This document shows positions 7,874 to 15,413 of a DNA stretch of 18,772 nt, piece by piece (positions within the stretch are counted from its first letter, which is position 1; each line of letters begins with the position of its first letter). Both the position numbers and the translations under genes were made by a program. The stretch covers positions 1-18,772 of the forward strand of contig JAITSE010000100.1 of assembly GCA_031288005.1 (NCBI GenBank), in the 5' to 3' direction. This DNA is from Treponema sp. (GTDB lineage: Bacteria > Spirochaetota > Spirochaetia > Treponematales > Breznakiellaceae). Under the pieces are notes generated by a model. It made no database searches. It saw only the letters and a program-made list of their open reading frames with translations, and was not told the origin of the DNA.

Positions 7874-7893
7874 GCGCCGGGTTTAGAGAACAA

Positions 7894-7939
7894 GCCGCCG
7901 TCCCCTAGCGGAAAACAGCCCGGGGCGGCGGATTTTTTT
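7894..7939 (+). terminator. Intrinsic terminator of the lipoprotein gene
   Basis: CCGCCG-T-CCCC (7895-7905) pairs with GGGGCGGCGG (7922-7931) with one bulged T, followed by A and seven T (7933-7939). It begins about 20 bases after the stop and lies between two converging genes. Confidence 0.92.
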
Positions 7940-7993
7940 GCCAGGATTATGCGTTCAATACCGGGTGACTTTAATTTTTTTGTATAAGAAAGT

Positions 7994-9523
7994 TCAGATG
8001 GACCTGGCCGGCAGGGGAATAGGGATCAGCGATTCCGGCGGTTCTTCGCAGAGTTCAAAATGCAGAGTCAGCTTATACCCCTTGTCTGAAGTAACATGGA
8101 TGATTTTCCCTATGCAGTCCGGTATGGGGCGGGAACTAGTTTCGGGGAAATACTGGGCCTTCTTGGGTACAAACGTACATTTACCGCTGTTGTATTGAAG
8201 CTCGCCTATGCGCGCCGGTACCGGGGCCAGGAAAATAAAGTAATCGTCCAGTTTGCCGCCGCCCACGGTATAGATGTCCCCGTTTTTGAGAGAATGGATG
8301 TTCCTTCGACCTATGTTTTTATTCTGATCGTCTACAACCAGAGAGACCAGCAGCGACTCGCCCTCGACGGGTTTTTCTTTTGGGGTTTTTTCTGAGCGAG
8401 GGCCTTTTGGCGGGATTTTCTGGAGAGGCTCCGCGGGTTTTTCTTCCAAAGGTTCACTCTTTTTTTTAATCCCCTGTCCCAGATTCAGAAGCTGCCCACC
8501 CAAAGCAAGACGCTGTTTCTCTGGAGGAGACTCCTCCTTCTTTATTTCTGCTGCGGTGATTGACTCTTTTAGCGTGGAAACCGGCTCCGTCTTCACAGCA
8601 GAGGTTGGTTCTTTTTGTGCGGGTACCGGCTCCGTCTTCACAGCAGGAATTGCCGTCCGTGGAAAGGCGCTGTCTACGGCAGCCGGCCTTATGGTACTCC
8701 GCGCCGGCCCGGAAGACTTGCGTTTTTTCAAGCGCAGCAGGATAAAGAAAATGAGCAAGCCTAGGAGGAAAATCGATCCCAGGCAGACAAGCAGGGGAGC
8801 ATAATTAAACGCGCCTTGTTCAATCCGGGCGGGCCGCTGCGGCGGCGCTTCGGTCTTGGCGGGCGTGGATGTTACTGGTTGAACGGCTGGCTCTGGCGGT
8901 TGCGGCGCTTCATTTATTGGGGCTGCCGCCGGCGTGGGTTCTGGCCGCTGCGCCCGTACCGGCGTTTCCTGCGCGGACCGGGGGCTTTCCAGCGGAGAAA
9001 ATCTTATCCACTGAAAATCCGTCCTGTTTCCACGGAGTCGGGCGGCCGTTTCAAGAGCGAGGGCTTCTACCGTTCTGGAATCCTGTGCCGCCCCGGAAGT
9101 TCCCGGCTCAGGGTTCTGCTCTCCGTCAGTGATGAACAGCATTTTTCGTGACCTGGATGCGGGGAGATCCAGTGCATAGCGTTCCGCATAGGCCAGGGCG
9201 GCGACAATATTAGAATAGGGGTCAATAGGCAGCAGAAGAAAAAGACGGCTCAGAATGGTTTCAATATCGCCTGTGGTTTCTATTCTGCGGGAAATTTCGT
9301 GGTGCGGAGAACTGGAAAAAGAAATGAGGTGGAATGTGTCGCCGACTTCCAGGCTGTCTTTCAGAAAAGGGCCTGAGATATAGTTTGCCAGTTCCCGGTA
9401 AGAACCGCTCATGCTGGCGGAAGTATCCAGGAGCATAATAATATCCATAGGCTCCCGTGTTTGGCCGGAAGCGAAAAAAACAATTACCAAAAACAGCAGT
9501 AAAGAGATTATAAGCTTTTTCAT
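7994..9523 (-). CDS. Membrane protein: extracytoplasmic VWA domain, one TM helix, proline-rich linkers and conserved cytoplasmic C-terminal domain
   Basis: 509 residues. Signal peptide at 1-20 (MKKLIISLLL...FFASG|Q). VWA domain at about 26-180 with metal-site residues DTSAS (D33, S35, S37) and ITDGE (D133). A proline/alanine-rich linker runs to ~240, then a single TM helix at about 248-264 followed by RLKKRK (stop-transfer), which places the VWA outside and the rest inside. A second low-complexity linker (repeated VKTEPV) leads to a folded C-terminal region (~390-490; NGDIYTVGGGK, YFIFLAPVPARIGEL) that is FHA-like in pattern. VWA domains bind ligands through a metal. The gene lies 98 bases downstream of greA on the same strand. 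Ligand and partner are unknown. ATG 9523 has only a weak AGG. Confidence 0.8.
   Translation of the reverse strand: MKKLIISLLLFLVIVFFASGQTREPMDIIMLLDTSASMSGSYRELANYISGPFLKDSLEVGDTFHLISFSSSPHHEISRRIETTGDIETILSRLFLLLPIDPYSNIVAALAYAERYALDLPASRSRKMLFITDGEQNPEPGTSGAAQDSRTVEALALETAARLRGNRTDFQWIRFSPLESPRSAQETPVRAQRPEPTPAAAPINEAPQPPEPAVQPVTSTPAKTEAPPQRPARIEQGAFNYAPLLVCLGSIFLLGLLIFFILLRLKKRKSSGPARSTIRPAAVDSAFPRTAIPAVKTEPVPAQKEPTSAVKTEPVSTLKESITAAEIKKEESPPEKQRLALGGQLLNLGQGIKKKSEPLEEKPAEPLQKIPPKGPRSEKTPKEKPVEGESLLVSLVVDDQNKNIGRRNIHSLKNGDIYTVGGGKLDDYFIFLAPVPARIGELQYNSGKCTFVPKKAQYFPETSSRPIPDCIGKIIHVTSDKGYKLTLHFELCEEPPESLIPIPLPARSI
8580..8646. repeat. In-frame 22-base direct repeat within the VWA-protein gene
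   Basis: Identical 22-base copies at 8580-8601 and 8625-8646, offset 45 bases (15 codons). They encode the repeated VKTEPV of the cytoplasmic linker. Recombination between them would delete or add 15 residues without a frameshift. Confidence 0.85.
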
Positions 9524-9542
9524 AAAAACCTGGTTACTCGCG

Positions 9543-9573
9543 GCAGTTCCAAAACTTCTGTTTTTGGAACTGC
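9543..9573. repeat. Hairpin between greA and the VWA gene
   Basis: Perfect 12-base arms GCAGTTCCAAAA (9543-9554) and TTTTGGAACTGC (9562-9573) with a 7-base loop. In the minus-strand transcript it follows the greA stop by about 50 bases and precedes the VWA start by about 20. No T-run follows it, so attenuation, mRNA processing or a dispersed repeat are all possible. GTTCCAAA also occurs in the hairpin at 1049-1095. Confidence 0.75.
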
Positions 9574-9621
9574 TTCATATATAAAGTACCGTCTCCCTTC
9601 AGGAAAACAGAATCCGGGGCA

Positions 9622-12315
9622 TTAAAAATTTACAGCGGATATGTTGCGAATTATATAGGCAACCTTTTCATCATTGATTGAGAATTCTACCTTTTCGCCC
9701 TTTTTTTTGTTCAGAATGGCGCCTCCGAAAGGAGATAGATAAGAGATAATCCGGTTTTTCGGATCCGATTCCCAGGGGCCCAAAATTGTATAGGTTTCTT
9801 CTTTGCCGGAGGCGGTATTTTCCAGGATTACCTTGGTGCCGAAGGAAACCCGTCCGGTGTTGACCGCAGAAGGATCAAAGAGTTGGGACCGCTCAATTTC
9901 GTCTTTGAGTTTTGCCACCGTAGAATTGAGGAGTTCCTGTTTCTCCTTGGCCGCCTTGTATTCCGCATTTTCCCGCAGATCGCCCAGCGACAGGGCAAAG
10001 GCGATTTCTCTGGAGTTCGCCGGGACTTCTTCGTCCATAATGTGCGCGAGTTGGCGCTGTTTTTCTTCGTACATTGTTCTGGTAACCATAAGCCCCCGGC
10101 TGATGACCATTTTTTCCGTATCCCCAAAAAACTTAAAGTCCGGGCGTTTGTCCAGAATGCGGCTGCGAAGTTTCAGTTTATCCGCCGGATCAAGGTCTTT
10201 GACATCTTCAATAAAGGTAAAAATGCGAAGAATAGTATCCGTATCGGCGGTATCTATAAAATCATCCAGAATTCCGTCCTTAAAAAGGATGGAATAAACC
10301 TGCCGGTTGATTTTCCGGTTTTCCGTGGTATCCCGATGGTTTTCAATCTCCCGAAAGGTGATGTCCAGAATATGAATAAGGGTTATGAGTTGTTTCTCAA
10401 AAGAGATTCCGGTCTTTTCAAACCAGCTTTTCCCGGTGAGGTTCTTATATACCCATACCACCGCCGCCCGGTACTCCCGGAAATTATCAAAGCAATTCTG
10501 AACCGTGGCTATGAGTTTATCTTCATAGCCTTCTTTTTCCAGGCTGTCAATGATGGAATGATTTAACGCGTATGGAAAAAGGCTTGTGTAGATGCCGGGC
10601 CAGGAGGGTTCAAAAAGTTTGATGTGATGCAGAAAGTCTTCCCGCAGCTTCACGTCTTTGAGCTTCATAAAAACCCCCGGCACATCGCCGATATCTTCCA
10701 AAATCTGGGAAAAATTAAGATGCAGGCCGGCGCCCAAACTGGGGTACTGCCCCGCCAAGTCTTTAATCAAAAGATATGAAGCTGCCACCTGTTCCGGCGC
10801 CTGATTTCTGGACCGAAGGAAGGATGTAAAATACGCGAACATCTCAGAGAAGAATTCCGAATCCGGATCCGCGTCTTTACGGGAAACAAAGTTTCTGAGA
10901 GTCTGAATCCGGTCAAAAAAGGAACGCTGCGCCCGGAATTCATTAAAAAGTTTTTCTTCTATGCTTATGGGCCGGTCCCTGACGGTGTAAAGGTCGATGT
11001 TTCCGGGGCTGACACCCATTGACGGATCTGTTTTGATCACTTCCCGGGCTTTTACACTCCATCCGGTCCATTCGCCAGGTGAGAGTATGGACGGGACTAG
11101 TTCCGCTTTAATGCGTTTGATGTCGCAGGAGTTGCCGAAACTTTTAATAACTGTTTTAAGCGCCCAGTCGGGATCATTTTTAATCCTCTCGTGGAGTTTT
11201 TCCTTTGGCTGCGTGGCCTTGAGGACCCAGATGTGAGTTTTGGACAATGTTTGCAGAGCATTTACCGCCATCTTGAGAGACATGGAGTGACCTCTCTTTT
11301 TCGCAAAGTCTATGACAACTTCGTCTCCTTCAACGCCGGAAATGCGTCCAACTCCCCATGTCCTGTGGTAGACAAAATTTCCTCTGTCAAAGGCGATATG
11401 CTTTTCAAAATCTTGAATAGCTTCGCGGACATTTCTGGGTCCGGAGGAAAGGTTGGAAATTTTAATGTATTTATCAAGCTGGCTGTGTCCAGCGTACTTT
11501 ATCTTGAAGCAATCGGTAATTTCTTTCCGGGTTTTGCTGTGGCTGCCCTTTTCGCTGTATTCCAAAATGAGCTTGAGGATGCTGATGGCAGTGTCTATAT
11601 CTTCTCGCTCTCTACACGATGCGTATACATCTTCCAAAAGAAGCACGGCCCGCTCCTCGCTGATGTTCTTCGCGATCTTTTTTTGCACATGAAGAAAAAA
11701 ATCAATGTCCTCTGGGCAGTATTCCAGCAGCTTGACCCAGATTTCCCGCACATTGGTGAAAAGCTGTTTGTTAATATACCGGTGGAGGGCTTTTTTATAA
11801 TAATCTATCGCGGTTTCTATATTAGAAATTTTTTCATAGTGTTCCGCCAGAGATTTGGCCAGATCCGCTTCTTCATAGTCCACCTTGACGAGCCGCTCCC
11901 ATATTCCAAAGAGGGCTTCTTCTTCATTGTTGCTTTTACAGCATTCAGCTAGGGTTCTGAGGGCAAATTTGGATTCACCGTAATCCAGGATGCGCTCACA
12001 GAGATATTTGACTATGGCCCACTTGCGGTTGTCCACAAAAATACCGATCAGGTTGATCATTGCGGAGTCGTCGATTAACTGCCGGGAAAGAGCTATCATG
12101 CCGGATATATATAGAGCAATTATGCTGTTTTTTGTATGCCCCAGATGTTCGTCGCATATTTTTTTTAGCTCATCATAGTTCCGCTCCTCCCTGGCTTCTT
12201 TTAAAAGAACATCCATATCCTTGAATTGACTGGTTGAATAATTGCTGAGGGCAGCCCTGGTCCACTTTTCTTCGTTCAGCATTTCCTGCAAGTTTTTTAG
12301 GAAATCTTCTGCCAT
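9622..12315 (-). CDS. greA: Transcript cleavage factor GreA with a ~740-residue N-terminal extension (spirochaete form)
   Basis: 897 residues. The last ~155 are a complete GreA: coiled-coil with acidic tip GDLRENAEY (D779, E782 corresponding to the catalytic pair that reaches the RNA polymerase active site) and the C-terminal FKBP-like domain (YTILGPW, ISYLSPFGGAILNKKKGEKVEF). GreA stimulates cleavage of backtracked RNA. The N-terminal ~740 residues are mostly helical, TPR/HAT-like in part (NIETAIDYYKKALHRY at ~155-170). A short beta-rich insert lies at about 313-372 (HRTWGVGRISGVEGDEVVIDF), resembling a small SH3/Tudor-like barrel. Long GreA proteins of this size are known in Treponema and Borrelia. 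ATG 12315 has GAGGAG nine bases upstream. It lies 81 bases after the TPR-like gene and probably shares its transcript. Confidence 0.93.
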   Translation of the reverse strand: MAEDFLKNLQEMLNEEKWTRAALSNYSTSQFKDMDVLLKEAREERNYDELKKICDEHLGHTKNSIIALYISGMIALSRQLIDDSAMINLIGIFVDNRKWAIVKYLCERILDYGESKFALRTLAECCKSNNEEEALFGIWERLVKVDYEEADLAKSLAEHYEKISNIETAIDYYKKALHRYINKQLFTNVREIWVKLLEYCPEDIDFFLHVQKKIAKNISEERAVLLLEDVYASCREREDIDTAISILKLILEYSEKGSHSKTRKEITDCFKIKYAGHSQLDKYIKISNLSSGPRNVREAIQDFEKHIAFDRGNFVYHRTWGVGRISGVEGDEVVIDFAKKRGHSMSLKMAVNALQTLSKTHIWVLKATQPKEKLHERIKNDPDWALKTVIKSFGNSCDIKRIKAELVPSILSPGEWTGWSVKAREVIKTDPSMGVSPGNIDLYTVRDRPISIEEKLFNEFRAQRSFFDRIQTLRNFVSRKDADPDSEFFSEMFAYFTSFLRSRNQAPEQVAASYLLIKDLAGQYPSLGAGLHLNFSQILEDIGDVPGVFMKLKDVKLREDFLHHIKLFEPSWPGIYTSLFPYALNHSIIDSLEKEGYEDKLIATVQNCFDNFREYRAAVVWVYKNLTGKSWFEKTGISFEKQLITLIHILDITFREIENHRDTTENRKINRQVYSILFKDGILDDFIDTADTDTILRIFTFIEDVKDLDPADKLKLRSRILDKRPDFKFFGDTEKMVISRGLMVTRTMYEEKQRQLAHIMDEEVPANSREIAFALSLGDLRENAEYKAAKEKQELLNSTVAKLKDEIERSQLFDPSAVNTGRVSFGTKVILENTASGKEETYTILGPWESDPKNRIISYLSPFGGAILNKKKGEKVEFSINDEKVAYIIRNISAVNF

Positions 12316-12396
12316 TTTTCATAACTCCTCGCCCTGCGGGCGCATAAATCTTAAAATATTTAAGCCTGCCTCAAAATTCCGCATAATGGAACAGTC

Positions 12397-13356
12397 TTAC
12401 CGGATATATTGCTCGTATATCGCCGAATCAATGACCTTGATCTTTAGCATGGTTTCTTCAATCAATTCGGGAGCTTCCCGGGTATTTTCGTATTGATCGA
12501 TCAGCCAAAAGTACCGGTTGATAAGCCGAGGTACCAAGAGAGATATATTATCAGGCCGGCTGCGGATTTCATTTTCCAGGGTGAAGATGGACTGTCTTAG
12601 CCGCCCGACTTCTACCGGTTTAAGCTCCCGTTTAACAGAAAAAACCCCGTAAAGGCACCCATAAACAGGTATCCACTCCAATAGTTCAGGGCCTGTTTTT
12701 CCCAGCCGCAGGACTCTGTCCCTTAGCCGGATGATAAGTTCCGACTCCATAGATCTGAGATTTACTCCCTGAGGATCCGCAAAAAATGCTTCCCTGAAAA
12801 GAACCTTGGCTGCCTGGGTCTCTTCCAGCAAAGCGTTGACATCCGCCAGTTCTGAAAGCGTTTCTCCGTCGTCCCGCTTGAACCGGGCCGCCTGTTCCAG
12901 ATACTTTATTGCCTTATCGTAATTGCCAATCCCTTTGTAACAGCAGCCAACCTGTAGCAACAAGCCCGGATCGTGCCTGTTAATCCCATCCTCCAGGACA
13001 TCCTTAAAAAAATAGAGGGCGGTAGAGAAAACAAAATGCCGTATCGCATATATACAGGGTTCATAGCCGCCGTTTCCGTCTTTGATGCGGTCTAAAAAGC
13101 TGAAAAAAGATTTCCATTGAGAAAGGAGATACCCGCCTTTATCATAGGTCTCCCGAAAATCTTCCAATCTTTTTATCCGTTCCAGCCACCAGTTAACGCA
13201 TTTCAGCGCATAAACCACCTCTGGATGCTCAAAATCTATTTTGAGCGCATTTTCCAGTATTCGCTGCGCCGAAACCGCATCAGCGGCTTTCAGATTGTCA
13301 TAGGCCTGTTGAATTAGCCCCGTTATTGATATTTCCGCGTTCATTACTTGAATCAT
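12397..13356 (-). CDS. TPR-like helical protein, function unknown
   Basis: 319 residues, all-helical in appearance, no signal peptide or TM helix. One clear TPR (about 131-165: LLLQVGCCYKGIGNYDKAIKYLEQA) is followed by a second, weaker one (ETLSELADVNALLEETQAAKVLFREA). An N-terminal pair is likely (NLKAADAVSAQRILENALK). Two nearby cysteines (GCCY) lie in the TPR. It is first in a minus-strand group with greA and the VWA gene, so a role linked to the long GreA is possible but unproven. The start may be ATG 13356 (MIQVMNAE) or ATG 13344 (MNAE); neither has a good ribosome site. Confidence 0.8.
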   Translation of the reverse strand: MIQVMNAEISITGLIQQAYDNLKAADAVSAQRILENALKIDFEHPEVVYALKCVNWWLERIKRLEDFRETYDKGGYLLSQWKSFFSFLDRIKDGNGGYEPCIYAIRHFVFSTALYFFKDVLEDGINRHDPGLLLQVGCCYKGIGNYDKAIKYLEQAARFKRDDGETLSELADVNALLEETQAAKVLFREAFFADPQGVNLRSMESELIIRLRDRVLRLGKTGPELLEWIPVYGCLYGVFSVKRELKPVEVGRLRQSIFTLENEIRSRPDNISLLVPRLINRYFWLIDQYENTREAPELIEETMLKIKVIDSAIYEQYIR

Positions 13357-13388
13357 TCTTTACAATCTGATAATAAATATTTTTTTAT

Positions 13389-13416
13389 ACTATACTATTT
13401 TTATGGTTCTTTACAA
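13389..13416 (-). promoter_or_regulatory. Candidate promoter for the TPR-like/greA group
   Basis: On the minus strand TTGTAA (13416-13411) and TATAGT (13394-13389) are 16 bases apart in a very AT-rich, 88-base divergent gap. Predicted start near 13382, about 26 bases before the gene. The rpe promoter must overlap here, with two TATACT on the plus strand at 13386-13396, but its -35 is unclear. Confidence 0.4.
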
Positions 13417-13433
13417 GAGGGGGCCATAGAGTT

Positions 13434-13448
13434 ATGATCAGGGTATGA
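13434..13448 (+). promoter_or_regulatory. Possible four-codon leader ORF coupled to rpe
   Basis: ATG-ATC-AGG-GTA-TGA (MIRV) begins 10 bases after AGAGGGGG, and its TGA overlaps the rpe ATG as ATGA. The rpe ATG itself has only CAGGG immediately before it, so this mini-frame could deliver ribosomes to rpe. It could also be chance. Confidence 0.25.
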
Positions 13449-14098
13449 AATTCCCTTTGATTGCCCCTTCGGTACTGGCGGCGGATTTCTCCCGCCTGGC
13501 GGACGCGGTTGCTCAAATAGATAAGGCCGGCGCCGATTGGGTTCATTTGGACGTTATGGACGGCAAATTTGTCCCGCCACTGACCTTTGGCCCAAAGACG
13601 GCAGCGGATCTCAGACCCCATTCTTCCTCTGTTTTTGATGTTCATCTTATGGTCTTTGATCCAGAGAATTTAATTGAAGATTTTGCACGGGCCGGGGCTG
13701 ACTATATTACCTTTCATACGGAAACCGTGATTCATTCCTATAGGCTTCTTGGGGTCATTCATGATCTGGGGAAAAAGGCGGGGATAGGCATAGTGCCTTC
13801 CACGCCGGTGAGCGCTATAATGCCACTGCTTCCCTGCGCCGACCTGGTTTTGGTAATGACCGTCGACCCCGGTTTTGGCGGACAGGCTTTGATTCCTGAC
13901 TGTCTTGAGAAGGTCAGGACCCTGGCGGAACTTCGTTCCAGGGGCATGGGGAATTACCTTATCTCCATTGACGGCGGCGTTAACATCGGGACTGCGGTTT
14001 TCGCCCGGGAATCGGGTGTAGATGTTATGGTCACGGGATCGGCTTTTTTTGATGCTGTCGACAAAGCGGCCTTGGTACGTAAACTAAAAGGTGGATAA
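13445..14098 (+). CDS. rpe: Ribulose-phosphate 3-epimerase
   Basis: 217-residue TIM-barrel enzyme interconverting D-ribulose 5-phosphate and D-xylulose 5-phosphate in the cytoplasmic pentose phosphate pathway. Family landmarks in order: IAPSVLAADF (S9), DWVHLDVMDGKFVPPLTFGP (metal/active-site H34, D36, M38), FDVHLMV (H67), MTVDPGFGGQ (phosphate loop), SIDGGVN (D176) and VTGSAFF. Length is normal and the ends are intact. Divergent from the TPR-like/greA group. The ribosome site is poor, with only CAGGG directly ahead. No terminator with a T-run follows; instead the repeat-rich gap of 14099-14381 begins. Confidence 0.96.
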   Translation: MKFPLIAPSVLAADFSRLADAVAQIDKAGADWVHLDVMDGKFVPPLTFGPKTAADLRPHSSSVFDVHLMVFDPENLIEDFARAGADYITFHTETVIHSYRLLGVIHDLGKKAGIGIVPSTPVSAIMPLLPCADLVLVMTVDPGFGGQALIPDCLEKVRTLAELRSRGMGNYLISIDGGVNIGTAVFARESGVDVMVTGSAFFDAVDKAALVRKLKGG

Positions 14099-14104
14099 AC
14101 TATG

Positions 14105-14125
14105 ACAGCCGCCGGATACGGCTGT
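14105..14125 (+). repeat. Hairpin just after the rpe stop
   Basis: ACAGCCG (14105-14111) pairs with CGGCTGT (14119-14125) around CCGGATA, seven bases after the stop. No T-run follows, so it is a weak terminator candidate or an RNA-stabilising stem. Confidence 0.55.
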
Positions 14126-14137
14126 ATCGAGACAATG

Positions 14138-14186
14138 GACTTGTTCATAGGCTCAGGTTTGCACCAGCCGGGTTACTGAACACGTC
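14138..14186. repeat. Imperfect hairpin related to the 6924-6996 repeat
   Basis: GACTTGTTCA (14138-14147) pairs with TGAACACGTC (14177-14186), one mismatch, around an inner GGCT...AGCC/GGT...ACC stem. It shares TGGACTTGTTC with the left end of the 6924-6996 hairpin, where the next bases differ (A here, GATAAC there). Confidence 0.6.
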
Positions 14187-14197
14187 TAATAAATAGA

Positions 14198-14356
14198 GTC
14201 TGTCCATAGTGTGGACACATTATGGACTCGGCATATATGCCGCGGCTTCCTTAAAACCGCATTTTCGAAGCCTGCGAGAAAATGCATCGGACTAAAGTCC
14301 GCAGTCTGTCTACGACGAAACTCCGTTTCGTACAGTAACCGGCTTTGTGGACAGAC
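14198..14356. repeat. 159-base palindrome-rich element bounded by GTCTGTCCA inverted repeats
   Basis: Perfect terminal arms GTCTGTCCA (14198-14206) and TGGACAGAC (14348-14356). Between them: TGTCCA/TGGACA (14201-14217), the perfect palindrome CGGCATATATGCCG (14229-14242), GCATTTTC/GAAAATGC (14259-14285), GGACT-AA-AGTCC (14289-14300) and ACGAAAC-TCC-GTTTCGT (14315-14331). An internal GTCTGTC recurs at 14304. It ends 13 bases before the ribosome site of the next gene. An in-frame ATG at 14220 lies inside it, but no protein-like sequence is encoded. It could be a miniature repeat element or a structured 5' leader. Confidence 0.75.
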
Positions 14357-14381
14357 AATAAATAAAGTTAAGGAAAATTTT

Positions 14382-15413
14382 ATGAATTTTAGCGCCTCTA
14401 AAAAAACCGGTCAATTCTTGTGCGTTCTTTGGATGGTTTTGGTATTTGTTTTGCCGGCCGCCGCCCAGACCCGGACACAGGATCAAATTTCAAGACTCCA
14501 GAACGGTATTAACCTTTACGGCAGGGGGCTGTGGACCGAGGCGATAATAGAACTTCGCCGGTATCAGACGGAAGCTCCCGATACGGCTCAGAGGGCTGAA
14601 GCCTTATACTGGATCATTTTATCGGAAATGGGAGCGGGGGAATACGCGGCCGCTATCCGGGATATGAACGAACTTGACCGTATCGCTTCGCGAAATCCCA
14701 GATATGTGGAAACCCCCTATCACCGCGGCAGGGCGCATTATTATCTGGGCCGCTACGATGAAGCTCTGGTTATCCTTAAAGCCTATGCCGACAGTCTTAC
14801 TTTTGAGGCGCGGGAAGATACGGCCCGGATGCCCGCCGCTCTCTATTGGATGGGGGAATGTCTGTATTCTCTGGGGCAGCTCGATGCAGCTCAGAATATC
14901 TTCATGACCATTATCAACGATTATCCCTACAGCGTTAAATACGAAGCCGCGTCTTACCGGGTGGCTCTGATAAGCCAGAAAAAGATCGAAGCGGAATTAC
15001 TTTCCATCCTTAAATGGACCCACGAGGAATCTCTTAAAACCGTTGAAGAATATCAGCGCCGGGAGCGGTCTTATGATCAGGCCATCATCGCATATCAAAA
15101 ACGTATTGCCGATATGCTTAAAGAAAACGGAATTCCTAGCCAGGCAAACGCCGGCCCGGATTACCGGCGCCAGTTGGAAGAAGCTGAGGCGAAGATCACT
15201 TCGCTGGAGGCTCGTCTCCGGGAAGTCTCCGAACAACTCCCGTCCGGGAGCAGATCGACCCCCATGGAAACGGCCCCGCGTACCGGCGCTGCTCCAGGAT
15301 CGGGGATGTCCCGGGCCTATTCGTTAAAAAATTCAGCTCAGGACATGGTAAACGAACTTCTTTCTCCTGGCGATTCCGGCGGCCTGAGTCCTAACGGAGG
15401 AGAGAGACGATGA
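14382..15413 (+). CDS. Secreted TPR protein with C-terminal coiled coil
   Basis: 343 residues. Signal peptide 1-29 (MNFSASKKTGQFLCVLWMVL...LPAAAQ) with AAA|Q-type cleavage. Then TPR-like repeats of the tol-pal/BamD style (NGINLYGRGLWTEAI, YHRGRAHYYLGRYDEAL, YWMGECLYSLGQLDAAQ, each followed by about 20 residues), then a charged coiled coil (RRQLEEAEAKITSLEARLREV, split at the comma-free centre) and a low-complexity tail. Likely periplasmic scaffold; partner unknown. ATG 14382 is chosen because AAGGA is seven bases upstream and the signal peptide begins there. The frame stays open upstream only through the palindromic element. Its TGA overlaps the next gene's ATG (ATGA at 15410). Confidence 0.85.
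   Translation: MNFSASKKTGQFLCVLWMVLVFVLPAAAQTRTQDQISRLQNGINLYGRGLWTEAIIELRRYQTEAPDTAQRAEALYWIILSEMGAGEYAAAIRDMNELDRIASRNPRYVETPYHRGRAHYYLGRYDEALVILKAYADSLTFEAREDTARMPAALYWMGECLYSLGQLDAAQNIFMTIINDYPYSVKYEAASYRVALISQKKIEAELLSILKWTHEESLKTVEEYQRRERSYDQAIIAYQKRIADMLKENGIPSQANAGPDYRRQLEEAEAKITSLEARLREVSEQLPSGSRSTPMETAPRTGAAPGSGMSRAYSLKNSAQDMVNELLSPGDSGGLSPNGGERR

Noticed and set aside
14211..14381. N-terminal extension of the secreted TPR protein back to GTG 14211
   Set aside because: The extension translates the palindromic element, has no ribosome site and would bury the signal peptide 57 residues inside. ATG 14382 has AAGGA and begins the signal peptide.
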